This document shows positions 1-6,632 of a stretch of DNA of 6,866 bases, piece by piece. The notes under the pieces were generated by a model. The model saw only the letters and a program-made list of their open reading frames with translations, was not told where the DNA came from and did no database searches. How positions within the stretch are numbered: position 1 is the stretch's first letter; the number at the start of each line of letters is the position of its first letter. Source of the stretch: UBA4644 sp900555855 (GTDB taxonomy: Bacteria > Bacillota > Clostridia > Oscillospirales > Butyricicoccaceae); contig DAWAJD010000055.1 in NCBI GenBank assembly GCA_052289195.1, forward strand, positions 1 to 6,866, given 5' to 3'. The position numbers and the translations under genes are program-made.

Positions 1-158
1 CCTCCCTCTGACGAGGGAGGTGGCAAGCCCGAAGGGCTTGACGGAGGGAGAGATAAGGCGCGCTTACTGCAAAGCGGGGGGCGCTTAGAGGGAGCCGGTT
101 GCGAATTCTCTCCCTCAGTCGCCTGCGGCGACAGCTCCCTCGTCAGAGGGAGCCAAGG
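1..158 (+). repeat. Dispersed palindromic (MITE-like) repeat, copy 1
   Basis: Non-coding element with inverted arms. The left arm (1-56) contains a perfect hairpin, CCTCCCTC-TGAC-GAGGGAGG (1-20), then AAGCCC-GAA-GGGCTT (25-39), then GGAGGGAGAGATAA. The right arm (103-158) reads GAATTCTCTCCCTC, then GTCGCC-TGC-GGCGAC (118-132), then GCTCCCTC-GTCA-GAGGGAGC (134-153), then CAAGG. The arms are inverted versions of each other, so either strand could fold into a multi-branched cruciform. The right arm matches copy 2 (5071-5126) at all 56 positions, and the left arm differs at one position (G/A in GACGGAGG). The 46-bp centre (57-102) is clearly diverged. The outer CCTTG seen in copy 2 is missing here, most likely because the window starts inside the element. 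Known MITEs have this design, but no transposase is visible and the mobility is inferred. Confidence 0.8.
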
Positions 159-203
159 GGGCTTCGCTTTGCCCTGCGGGGGGTTCCCTCAGCGGGAGCC
201 AAG
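144..203 (+). repeat. Short repeated tail of repeat copy 1
   Basis: The segment CAGAGGGAGCCAAG at 144-157 recurs as CAGCGGGAGCCAAG at 190-203, 46 bp later, with one mismatch. The intervening unit includes GGGGCTTCGCTTTGCCC (158-174), which reappears inverted at 6846-6862. The same arrangement, with different filler, follows repeat copy 2. After it, 204-254 is a G-rich then A-rich stretch in which I see no gene. It includes GGGGGACG at 210-217, also echoed inverted near the right window edge. Confidence 0.6.
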
Positions 204-254
204 CCCCGCGGGGGACGGGGGGACGGAGGAAAAACAAAAGCCGCACCCACCAAC

Positions 255-279
255 AAAAAAGACCGCTCTCGCGGTCTTT
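255..279 (-). terminator. Rho-independent terminator of mscL
   Basis: On the minus strand this reads AAAGACCGC-GAGA-GCGGTC followed by six T. The result is a 6-bp GC-rich core extended by A-T pairs, a four-base loop and a U-tract, about 45 bp past the mscL stop codon. Orientation and distance fit termination of the leftward mscL transcript. The AAAGACCGC arm is repeated upstream in the 16-bp tandem repeat, so other pairings are possible. Confidence 0.85.
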
Positions 280-326
280 GCGCTGTGCGGTCTTTGCGCT
301 GTGCGGTCTTTGCGCTGCGCAGTCTT
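271..326. repeat. 16-bp tandem repeat, 3.5 units, in the mscL 3' region
   Basis: GCGGTCTTTGCGCTGT occurs at 271-286 and 287-302. GCGGTCTTTGCGCTGC follows at 303-318, and a partial degenerate unit GCAGTCTT at 319-326 runs into the mscL stop codon (TAA on the minus strand, 325-327). Each unit holds one arm of the terminator stem. In the mscL mRNA the sequence AAAGACCGC therefore appears three times before its single pairing partner GCGGTC plus U-tract. This looks like slippage or duplication of the terminator arm. Confidence 0.85.
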
Positions 327-729
327 ATTGCTCGCCCTTGCTTTCGGCCAGAAGATCCCGGATCTGGGTGAGCAGCTCCTCCTTCTTGTCCGGTGCGGGC
401 GGCTCCGCGGGCTTTTCCTTCTTTATGCGGTTCATGCCCTTGACCATCCAAAAGACGCAGAAGGCCAGCACCAGAAAGTTCACCACATTATTAATGAAAA
501 GGCCGATATTCAGCGGGATGGGGTCGCCGCCATAGAGGTTATACAGCGGGACCACCCAGCTGGAAAAATCCACGCCGCCCAGCACCACGCCCAGGATCGG
601 CATGATGATATCGCTGATCAGAGAATTGACGATGGTGCTGAAGGCGCCGCCCACAATGACGCCAACGGCCATGTCAAACATATTGCCCTTGTTGATAAAG
701 GTCCGAAACTCGCGGAAGAATTTTTTCAT
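325..729 (-). CDS. mscL: Large-conductance mechanosensitive channel MscL
   Basis: A 134-residue protein, close to the family norm of about 136. MscL is a homopentameric inner-membrane channel that opens under membrane tension and releases solutes during hypo-osmotic shock. Visible family features in order: the amphipathic N-terminal helix (KKFFREFRTF, residues 2-11); TM1 with the hallmark GNMFDMAVGVIVGGAF (15-30) continuing to SDIIMP (39-44); the periplasmic loop with GGVDFSSW (51-58); TM2 around 75-97 (NNVVNFLVLAFCVFW); and a charged C-terminal helix KKEELLTQIRDLLAE (115-129), typical of the cytoplasmic bundle. The start ATG is supported by a GGGGAG ribosome site (minus strand, 738-747) about 8 nt upstream. 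The gene is monocistronic and divergent from mnmE, with its own promoter and terminator. No missing or aberrant residues were noticed. Confidence 0.97.
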   Translation of the reverse strand: MKKFFREFRTFINKGNMFDMAVGVIVGGAFSTIVNSLISDIIMPILGVVLGGVDFSSWVVPLYNLYGGDPIPLNIGLFINNVVNFLVLAFCVFWMVKGMNRIKKEKPAEPPAPDKKEELLTQIRDLLAESKGEQ

Positions 730-761
730 TTTTATCGCTCCCCTTTTCTGTCTTTCCTTAA

Positions 762-789
762 ATTATACCGTCTTTTGCGGAAAAAGCAA
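762..789 (-). promoter_or_regulatory. Predicted sigma-A promoter of mscL
   Basis: On the minus strand, a perfect -10 TATAAT (762-767) lies 16 bp downstream of TTGCTT (784-789), a reasonable -35 match. The predicted transcript would start about 25 nt upstream of the mscL ATG and include the GGGGAG ribosome site. This is based on consensus matching only. Confidence 0.65.
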
Positions 790-800
790 CCGTTTCCCCA

Positions 801-829
801 TTTTCAACGGCAAAAAACTGTGGTATCAT
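801..829 (+). promoter_or_regulatory. Predicted promoter of the mnmE-mnmG-rsmG operon
   Basis: An extended -10, TGG-TATCAT (821-829), lies 17 bp after TTTTCA (801-806), which matches four of six -35 positions. It is the only good promoter-like sequence between the two divergent genes in the rightward direction and lies about 35 bp upstream of mnmE. The mscL promoter is only about 11 bp to its left, so the two could interfere with each other. Confidence 0.5.
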
Positions 830-852
830 AAAGGTAACTGTCCCATGATGAA

Positions 853-859
853 AGAAGGA
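853..859 (+). promoter_or_regulatory. Ribosome binding site that decides the mnmE start
   Basis: AGAAGGA overlaps the first in-frame ATG (859-861), which therefore cannot be served by it. The next ATG at 865 sits 5 nt downstream and gives MPDTIAA, the usual family N-terminus. The start at 865 is therefore preferred, two codons inside the longest open frame. Confidence 0.7.
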
Positions 860-864
860 TGCTT

Positions 865-2232
865 ATGCCCGATACCATTGCCGCCTGCAGCAGCGGCTCC
901 ATGCCCTGCGGCATCGCCGTGCTCCGCCTTTCCGGCCCCCGGGCGGCGGAGATCTTAGACGCGGTCTTTGTGCCGCGGGGGGCAAGCGCCGTCAGCCGCG
1001 CCGCGCCCCGCAGACTTTATTACGGCCGGCTGCTGGCCCGGGACGGGCAGACGCTGGACCTTTGCATGGCCGCCTTTTTCCCCGGCCCCCATTCCTACAC
1101 CGGGGAGGATCTGGCGGAGTTTTATACCCACGGCTCTCAGGCGGTGGCGGCGGGCCTTCTGGATCATTGCTTTGCCCTGGGCGCCGTCCCCGCGCCGCCG
1201 GGAGAATATACCCGCCGGGCCTTTCTGGCGGGACGGATGGACCTGACGGAAGCGGAAGCGGTGGCCGATCTGATCCATGCCCAGTCGGAGCTGGCGGCAA
1301 AGGCCGCCGCGGCCCAGCTGCAGGGCAGCGTTGGCGGCCGGATCCGGGCGCTGCGGGAGGAGGTTTTGGCCCTGCTGGCGCATTTTTACGCCGTCTGCGA
1401 TTATACCGACGAGGATCTGGGCGAGTTTGACTACGAAAACGCCGCGCGAGTGCTGGAGCAGACCTGCGCCGGGCTGGAACGGCTGCTCGCAGGCTTCCAG
1501 CGGGGGCGGCTGGTGCGGGAGGGGGTGCCGGTGGCCATCATCGGCCGGCCAAACGCCGGCAAAAGCACCCTGTTCAACGCGCTGGCCGGGGAAATGCGGG
1601 CCATCGTCACCGACGAAGCCGGCACCACCCGGGATGTTCTGGAGCAGGTGATCTCCTGCGGCGGCGCGCCCATCCGCATTTTAGACACCGCCGGCCTTCG
1701 GGAGAGCGATTCCAAGGCGGAGCGCATGGGCGTGGAGCGGGCCCGGGACGCGGCAAAAAGAGCCCGGGCGGTGCTCTGCGTTTTAGACGCCGCCGCCCCC
1801 CTCTCCCCCGAGGATGAAGACGCCCTCGCCCTCTGCCGGGAGGCCGGCCTGCGGGTGCTGGTGCTGAACAAGACCGATCTGACCTCCGCCGAGCCCCCGT
1901 GGCTGGCGCCGCTGCTGGCCCGGGAGACCTTCGACGCAGTGTTCCGTCTGTCCGCAAAGGAGGGACAGGTGGAGCCGCTGGCCCAGTGGCTGGCGGGGCT
2001 TGCGCCCCAGCCGGAGGAGGTTTTGGTGACCTCCGCGCGGCAGGCCCATCTGCTGGAGCAGGCGCTGGCCGATTTTTCCGCCGCGCTGGCCTCCGCCCGC
2101 ATGGGCATGACCGCCGACGCCTTTCTCAGCGATGCGGAGCGGGGCATCAACGCCCTGGGGCAGATCACCGGCGAGACCGTCTCCGCCGACCTGGCCCACG
2201 AGATTTTCAGCCGCTTTTGCGTGGGAAAATAG
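865..2232 (+). CDS. mnmE: tRNA modification GTPase MnmE (TrmE)
   Basis: A 455-residue protein of normal family length. MnmE is a cytoplasmic, potassium-dependent GTPase. With MnmG it builds the 5-aminomethyl or carboxymethylaminomethyl group on the wobble uridine (U34) of tRNAs reading split codon boxes. The N-terminal domain (about 1-120; DTIAA near the start, HSYTGEDLAEF) is the formyl-tetrahydrofolate-binding, dimerising part. A helical domain surrounds the inserted G domain. The GTPase motifs are complete: P-loop GRPNAGKST (227-235), GTTRD (253-257), DTAG (274-277), NKTD (335-338) and SAKEG (363-367). The C-terminus ends in the conserved C-V-G-K (Cys452), required for modification in E. 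coli MnmE. It is first in a rightward operon, with mnmG starting 60 bp after its stop. No defects seen. Confidence 0.97.
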   Translation: MPDTIAACSSGSMPCGIAVLRLSGPRAAEILDAVFVPRGASAVSRAAPRRLYYGRLLARDGQTLDLCMAAFFPGPHSYTGEDLAEFYTHGSQAVAAGLLDHCFALGAVPAPPGEYTRRAFLAGRMDLTEAEAVADLIHAQSELAAKAAAAQLQGSVGGRIRALREEVLALLAHFYAVCDYTDEDLGEFDYENAARVLEQTCAGLERLLAGFQRGRLVREGVPVAIIGRPNAGKSTLFNALAGEMRAIVTDEAGTTRDVLEQVISCGGAPIRILDTAGLRESDSKAERMGVERARDAAKRARAVLCVLDAAAPLSPEDEDALALCREAGLRVLVLNKTDLTSAEPPWLAPLLARETFDAVFRLSAKEGQVEPLAQWLAGLAPQPEEVLVTSARQAHLLEQALADFSAALASARMGMTADAFLSDAERGINALGQITGETVSADLAHEIFSRFCVGK

Positions 2233-2292
2233 GGATTTTCCAAAACGGTTTGCAATATTTGATTGATTTAATACGAAAAGGACTCGAATTTC

Positions 2293-4179
2293 ATGCTGAA
2301 TTTTTTTGCCGGAGCCTATGATATCGTGGTGGTGGGCGCGGGGCACGCGGGCATCGAGGCCGCGCTGGCTGCCGCCCGGATGGGCTGCCGCACCCTGTGC
2401 GTCTGCACCTGTCTGGACGCCGTGGGCAATATGCCCTGCAATCCCTCCATCGGCGGCACCGCCAAGGGCCAGCTGGTGCGGGAGATCGACGCGCTGGGCG
2501 GCGAAATGGCCCGGGCGGCAGACGCGGTTTGTCTGCAGTTCCGGATGCTGAACCGGGGCAAGGGCCCCGCGGTCTATTCTCCCCGGGCGCAGGCCGACCG
2601 GCTGGCCTACCGGGCCTATATGCGCCGGGCGCTGGAGCGCTGCCCCGGGCTGGAGCTGGCGCAGGGAGAATGCCAGCGGCTCCTGACGGACGAAGCAGGG
2701 GCCGTCTGCGGCGTGCAGCTGGTGGGCGGCGCCCGGTACGACTGTAAAGCCGCCGTCCTTGCCACAGGCACTTATCTGGGGGCCAGGACCTTCACCGGCG
2801 AGGTGGTCCGGGAGATCGGGCCAGACGGGATGTATGCCGCCACCCATCTGACGGCCTGCCTGCAGGAGCTGGGGCTTTCCCTCCGCCGGTTCAAGACAGG
2901 GACGCCCGCCCGGGTCTCCGGCAGGAGCCTGGACTTCTCCAAAATGGAGCCCCAGACCGGCGACCCGGAGGAGACGGGCTTTTCCTTCGACCGGGAGACG
3001 CCGGTCAACAACCGGGCCGTCTGCTGGCTCACCTATACCAACCCGCAGACCCATGAGATCATCCGGGCCTCGCTTGACCGTTCGCCGCTGTTCAGCGGCG
3101 TCATCCACGGGACGGGGCCCCGCTACTGTCCTTCCATTGAAGACAAGGTGGTGCGCTTTCCGGAAAAGACCCGGCACCAGCTCTTTTTAGAGCCCTGCGG
3201 CGCAGACAGCGACGAATATTATGTGCAGGGCATGAGCTCCTCCCTGCCGGAGGATATCCAGCGGGCCTTTCTCCGCACCGTCCCCGGGCTGGAGCAGGTC
3301 CATCTGCTGCGCCCCGGCTATGCCATCGAATACGACTGCATCGACCCCCTGCAGCTGGACCACCGGCTGGCGGTGCGGGCCGTTCCGGGGCTGTTCTGCG
3401 CGGGGCAGCTGTGCGGCTCCTCCGGCTATGAGGAGGCCGCGGGACAGGGCCTGGTGGCCGGCGTCAACGCAGCGCTGACCGTTTTGGGCCGGCCCCCCTT
3501 CACCCTGGCCCGGCGGGACGGCTATCTGGGAACGCTCATTGACGATCTGGTCACCCGGGGCACCAACGAGCCTTACCGGATGATGACCTCCCGCAGCGAA
3601 TACCGGCTGATCTGCCGGCAGGACAATGCCGACGCCCGGCTGATGCCCTACGGCCACAGGCTTGGCCTGATCTCCGACGCCCGTCTGGCGGCCATGGAGC
3701 AGCGGCAGGCCCAGACAAGGGCGGAGATCGCCCGGCTGCAAAAGACCGTGGCCCCGCCCAGCGAGACGGTCAACGCCTTTCTCACCGCCCACGGCACCTC
3801 CCCCATCGCCCTCTCCGGCGCTTCGCTGGCAGAGCTTTTGCGCCGGCCCCAGCTGACCTATGACGCCCTTGCCCAGATCGACCCCCAGCGGCCTCCCCTC
3901 CCCCGCCCCGTGCGGGAGCAGGTGGAGCTTCAGATCAAATATGAGGGCTATATCCGCCGCCAGCTGAAGGAGGTGGAGGAGCAGCGCCGCCTGGAAGACA
4001 GCCCCCTCCCCCCCGATCTGGACTATCTCTCCATCCAGACCCTGCGCACCGAGGCCCGGCAGAAGCTGCAGGCCGTCCGCCCGGAGACGCTGGGGCAGGC
4101 GAGCCGCGTTTCCGGCGTCTCCCCGGCAGACATCGGCGCGCTGATGGTCTATCTTTCTCATAGGAGTGATACAAAATGA
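2293..4179 (+). CDS. mnmG: tRNA uridine-5-carboxymethylaminomethyl modification enzyme MnmG (GidA)
   Basis: A 628-residue, full-length FAD protein and partner of MnmE in the U34 modification complex. The N-terminal Rossmann motif is DIVVVGAGHAGIEAA (10-24), which binds FAD. CNPSIGGTAKGQLVREIDALGG follows, with Cys49, and then GKGPAVYSPRAQADR. RYCPSIEDKVVRF carries Cys279, equivalent to the E. coli catalytic-region cysteine 277. A second FAD-contacting stretch is GLFCAGQLCGSSGYEEAAGQG. The C-terminal helical domain, which binds tRNA and MnmE, shows YEGYIRRQ, LRTEARQKL and RVSGVSPADIGALMVYL. The start is supported by AAGGA (2278-2282), 10 nt upstream of ATG. Its stop overlaps the rsmG start (ATGA), which implies translational coupling. 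No frameshift or missing motif was found. Confidence 0.97.
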   Translation: MLNFFAGAYDIVVVGAGHAGIEAALAAARMGCRTLCVCTCLDAVGNMPCNPSIGGTAKGQLVREIDALGGEMARAADAVCLQFRMLNRGKGPAVYSPRAQADRLAYRAYMRRALERCPGLELAQGECQRLLTDEAGAVCGVQLVGGARYDCKAAVLATGTYLGARTFTGEVVREIGPDGMYAATHLTACLQELGLSLRRFKTGTPARVSGRSLDFSKMEPQTGDPEETGFSFDRETPVNNRAVCWLTYTNPQTHEIIRASLDRSPLFSGVIHGTGPRYCPSIEDKVVRFPEKTRHQLFLEPCGADSDEYYVQGMSSSLPEDIQRAFLRTVPGLEQVHLLRPGYAIEYDCIDPLQLDHRLAVRAVPGLFCAGQLCGSSGYEEAAGQGLVAGVNAALTVLGRPPFTLARRDGYLGTLIDDLVTRGTNEPYRMMTSRSEYRLICRQDNADARLMPYGHRLGLISDARLAAMEQRQAQTRAEIARLQKTVAPPSETVNAFLTAHGTSPIALSGASLAELLRRPQLTYDALAQIDPQRPPLPRPVREQVELQIKYEGYIRRQLKEVEEQRRLEDSPLPPDLDYLSIQTLRTEARQKLQAVRPETLGQASRVSGVSPADIGALMVYLSHRSDTK

Positions 4180-4892
4180 GCTTTCAAGACATGATTCGCG
4201 CCGGCTGCCAGAGCTGGGGCATCCCCATCTCAGAGGAGGCGCTGGCCCGCATGGAGCGCTTTTCCGACGGTATGCTTGAGAAAAACCGGGTCATGAACCT
4301 GACCGCCGTCACCGAGCCGGAGGAGATCGCCCTGCGGCACATGCTGGACTGCCTGTTTTTATTAAACTGCGCGGATTTTTCCGGCAAAAAAATACTGGAT
4401 GTAGGCTGCGGCGCAGGCTTCCCCACCATGCCGCTGAAGTGCTACGACCCTTCCTTCGACATCACGCCGCTGGACAGCACCGCCAAGCGCATCCGCTTTA
4501 TTGAGGAAAGCTGTCAGGCGCTGGACATCCCCATCACCGCCGTGGCCGCCCGGGCGGAGGATTATATCCAGAAAAAGGGCCTGCGGGAGCGCTTTGACAT
4601 CGTCACCTCCCGGGCCGTGGCCCCGCTGAACATTCTGGCGGAGCTTTGCCTGCCCTATGTCAGGGAGGGGGGGCTTTTCCTTCCGTTGAAAAGCAAAAAC
4701 GCCGCCGCCGAGGAGGAGCTGGAAAAGGGCCGCTCCGCCATCCGCGCCCTGGGGGGCACGCTGGAGGGCGCCCGGGAATATCACCTGCGCGGCCTGGACT
4801 TCCCCCATCAGGTGCTCATTATCCGCAAGACGGGCCATACCCCCGGCCAGTATCCCCGCCGGTATGCAAAGATTTCGGCGAATCCGCTGTAA
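4176..4892 (+). CDS. rsmG: 16S rRNA (guanine-527 N7)-methyltransferase RsmG (GidB)
   Basis: A 238-residue protein of normal length. RsmG uses S-adenosylmethionine to methylate N7 of G527 in the 530 loop of 16S rRNA. In other bacteria, loss of this methyltransferase gives low-level streptomycin resistance. Visible features: the N-terminal helical part ending in KNRVMNLTAVTEPEEIALRHMLDCL, the SAM-binding motif I ILDVGCGAGFP (73-83), an LDSTAKRIRFIEE segment, then RAEDY, VTSRAVAPLNILAELCLPYV, LPLKSKN, and a basic tail RKTGHTPGQYPRRYAK typical of the family end. AGGAG (4162-4166), 9 nt upstream, supports the start. The gene overlaps mnmG by 4 bp. No convincing U-tract terminator follows the stop; the next structures are the hairpins of repeat copy 2. 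Confidence 0.96.
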   Translation: MSFQDMIRAGCQSWGIPISEEALARMERFSDGMLEKNRVMNLTAVTEPEEIALRHMLDCLFLLNCADFSGKKILDVGCGAGFPTMPLKCYDPSFDITPLDSTAKRIRFIEESCQALDIPITAVAARAEDYIQKKGLRERFDIVTSRAVAPLNILAELCLPYVREGGLFLPLKSKNAAAEEELEKGRSAIRALGGTLEGAREYHLRGLDFPHQVLIIRKTGHTPGQYPRRYAKISANPL

Positions 4893-4965
4893 AGCTTTTT
4901 CGGGCATACCCTCCATCCCTTGCCTGCCCGGTAAAGCGGTGCGAAGCGAGCGACCTCCTCCCACT

Positions 4966-5126
4966 CCTTGCCTCCCTCTGACGAGGGAGGTGGCAAGCCC
5001 GAAGGGCTTGACGAAGGGAGAGATAATGCGGGCCTACGGTGAAGCGGGATGCGCAGAGCATACGGGTTTCGAATTCTCTCCCTCAGTCGCCTGCGGCGAC
5101 AGCTCCCTCGTCAGAGGGAGCCAAGG
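4966..5126 (+). repeat. Dispersed palindromic (MITE-like) repeat, copy 2
   Basis: Complete copy of about 161 bp. The terminal inverted repeats are CCTTG-C-CTCCCTCTGACGAG on the left (from 4966) and its inverse, ending GAGGGAGC-CAAGG, on the right (to 5126). Hairpins lie at 4971-4990 (stem CCTCCCTC), 4995-5009 (AAGCCC-GAA-GGGCTT), 5086-5100 (GTCGCC-TGC-GGCGAC) and 5102-5121 (GCTCCCTC-GTCA-GAGGGAGC). The inner parts GGGAGAGA and TCTCTCCC can also pair across the 44-bp centre. The arms are nearly identical to copy 1, while the centre (5027-5070) is diverged. No clear target-site duplication is visible (flanks CCACT and TGGCT). It fills most of the 361-bp gap between rsmG and the MATE gene. In the rest of that gap (4893-4965 and 5215-5253) I see no gene. 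Confidence 0.85.
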
Positions 5127-5214
5127 TGGCTGGGCTATGCCTGCGGACAGGCCCCTCAGAGGAAGCCAAGGGGCTGGGATATGCCTGCAGGCAGACCCCT
5201 CAGAGGGAGCCAAG
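5112..5214 (+). repeat. Tandem tail of repeat copy 2 (units of 44-45 bp)
   Basis: CAGAGGGAGCCAAGG starts at 5112 inside the right arm. It recurs as CAGAGGAAGCCAAGG at 5157 and CAGAGGGAGCCAAG at 5201, giving units of 45 and 44 bp plus a partial third. The units share CTGGG, then TATGCCTGC and a CCCCT end. The first contains the hairpin GCCTG-CGGA-CAGGC (5139-5152), and the second the palindrome TGCCTGCAGGCA. The tail ends about 40 bp before the MATE start codon, so it lies in that gene's leader or promoter region. Confidence 0.8.
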
Positions 5215-5253
5215 CCGCTTTTCCGCAAATAAAAGAAAGAAGGTCTGATCCCC

Positions 5254-6627
5254 ATGGCGCAGCGCAACGAGCAGCAGCAATACCTCCGCATGACCCAGAC
5301 GCCCATCCCCCGGCTGGTGGCGGCCATGGCGCTGCCCACGGTGGCGGGCATGCTGGTCTCCTCCCTTTACAATATCACCGACACCTACTTCGTCTCCCGC
5401 ATCGGCACCAGCGCCTCCGCGGCGGTGGGGGTGGTGTTTTCCGTCCAGTCGCTGATCCAGGCGGTGGGCTTCTGCATCGGCATGGGCGCGGGCAGCATGA
5501 TCTCCCGCAAGCTGGGGGAAAAGGATCAGGAAAGCGCCAGCCGCTATGTTTCCTCCGCCTTTCTGCTGGCCTTTTGCATGGGGCTTCTGCTGGCCGTCTT
5601 CGGCCTGAGCTTTCTCCGGCCGCTGATGCGTCTTTTGGGCGCAACGGAGACCAGCCTGCCCTATGCCTGCGATTACGCCCGCTACATTCTGGCCGCCGCC
5701 CCCATCATGTGCTCCTCCTTTGTTTTGAATGTGGCCATGAAGAGCGAGGGCCGGGCCGTCCTTTCCACCGTGGGTCTCACCTGCGGCAATGTGCTGAATG
5801 TGATCCTGGACCCCATCCTGATGTTTCCCCTGAAGCTGGGCACCGCCGGCGCGGCCATCGCCACCGCCGTCAGCCAATGCGTCAGCTTTGCGCTGCTGGC
5901 CTGCTTCTTCTTCCGGAAGCAAAAGGCCCTGCGGCTGCATCCCCGCTATCTCAGCCGCCGGGCGAAGGATTATCTTACCATCGTCCGGGTGGGCGCGCCC
6001 ACCCTGTTCCGCCAGGGCTTTGCCAGCCTGGCCACGGCCATGATGAACGCCCAGGCCGCCGTCTTTGGCGACGCCGCCGTTGCCGCCATGAGCATCGCCA
6101 CGCGGATCTATCTGTTTGTCCGCTCCCTTCTGGTGGGCGTGGGCCAGGGCTTCCAGCCGGTGGCCGGCTATAATTACGGGGCGAAAAAGCCCGGCCGGGT
6201 GCGGGAGGCCTTCCGCTTCACCGTCCTGCTGGGGACGGCCATCGCCACCGCCGCCGCCGTGGTCATCGCCCTGCTTGCCCCGCAGCTGATGATGCTGTTC
6301 CGCCGGGACGACGCCGAGGTCATCCGCATCGGCACCGGCGCCCTGCGCGCGCTCTGCATCGTCCTGCCTGTTTTGGGCTATTCCACCTATGTGAACCAGA
6401 TGCTCCAATGCCTGGGCCGCAGCGGCAGCGCCGCCTTTTTGGCCAGCTGCCGGCAGGGGGTCTTTTTCGTGCCGCTGATCCTGCTCCTGCCCCGGCTGCT
6501 CTCGCTGACGGGCGTCCAGCTGTGCCAGCCCATCGCCGACGGCCTTACCGCCCTGATCTCCATCCCCTTCCACCTCTGGTTTTTTAGAAGCCCCGACGGG
6601 CTGGCCGCCTGCGGGAGGGAGGAATAA
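5254..6627 (+). CDS. MATE-family multidrug/cation antiporter
   Basis: A 457-residue integral membrane protein with the length and pattern of 12 transmembrane segments expected for MATE transporters. These exchange sodium ions or protons for cationic drugs, dyes or metabolites at the cytoplasmic membrane. Typical Firmicutes (MepA/NorM-like) motifs: PTVAGMLVSSLYNITDTYFVSRIG in the first segment region; GMGAGSMISRKLGEKD in the loop after TM2; GNVLNVILDPILMF, with Asp186-Pro187; and QGFQPVAGYNYGAKK starting at Gln298, the repeat-related motif of the second half. Start: AAGAAGG (5237-5243), 10 nt before ATG. I could not identify a good promoter; transcription may start in, or read through, repeat copy 2. 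No adjacent regulator reveals the substrate, so no symbol is given. The gene appears intact. Confidence 0.93.
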   Translation: MAQRNEQQQYLRMTQTPIPRLVAAMALPTVAGMLVSSLYNITDTYFVSRIGTSASAAVGVVFSVQSLIQAVGFCIGMGAGSMISRKLGEKDQESASRYVSSAFLLAFCMGLLLAVFGLSFLRPLMRLLGATETSLPYACDYARYILAAAPIMCSSFVLNVAMKSEGRAVLSTVGLTCGNVLNVILDPILMFPLKLGTAGAAIATAVSQCVSFALLACFFFRKQKALRLHPRYLSRRAKDYLTIVRVGAPTLFRQGFASLATAMMNAQAAVFGDAAVAAMSIATRIYLFVRSLLVGVGQGFQPVAGYNYGAKKPGRVREAFRFTVLLGTAIATAAAVVIALLAPQLMMLFRRDDAEVIRIGTGALRALCIVLPVLGYSTYVNQMLQCLGRSGSAAFLASCRQGVFFVPLILLLPRLLSLTGVQLCQPIADGLTALISIPFHLWFFRSPDGLAACGREE

Positions 6628-6632
6628 AGAAA

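Noticed and set aside
271..326. 16-bp tandem repeat considered as iterons or a protein-binding array
   Set aside because: The units contain the arm of the adjacent mscL terminator and abut the stop codon, so terminator-arm duplication explains them more simply. There is no replication gene nearby.
99..371. Open frames crossing the repeat, with translations such as LSLSRLRRQLPRQREP, also seen from 5049
   Set aside because: The shared peptide is only the repeat arm read in the same frame. There is no ribosome site, the frames have arginine- and proline-rich shadow composition, and they run over mscL or the MATE gene.
859..864. Upstream ATG as the mnmE start
   Set aside because: It overlaps the Shine-Dalgarno sequence. 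The ATG at 865 has usable spacing and gives the normal family N-terminus.
1783..3177. Long minus-strand frame of 464 codons opposite mnmE and mnmG
   Set aside because: It spans the mnmE-mnmG junction opposite two unmistakable genes. It is a typical antisense shadow in GC-rich DNA with low-complexity, Gly/His/Gln-rich translation.
5008..5027. TTGACG and GATAAT in the repeat's left arm as a promoter for the MATE gene
   Set aside because: The two boxes are only about 8 bp apart, far short of the 16-18 bp needed, and no good -10 lies at the right distance from TTGACG.
5112..5214. Tandem units considered as a CRISPR array
   Set aside because: Only two and a half units, the repeated part is degenerate, the filler between units is itself similar, and no cas gene is nearby.
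5200..6573. Long minus-strand frame of 457 codons opposite the MATE gene
   Set aside because: Antisense shadow of a clear membrane transporter. The translation is a hydrophilic Gly/Asp/His/Gln-rich string without recognisable domains.
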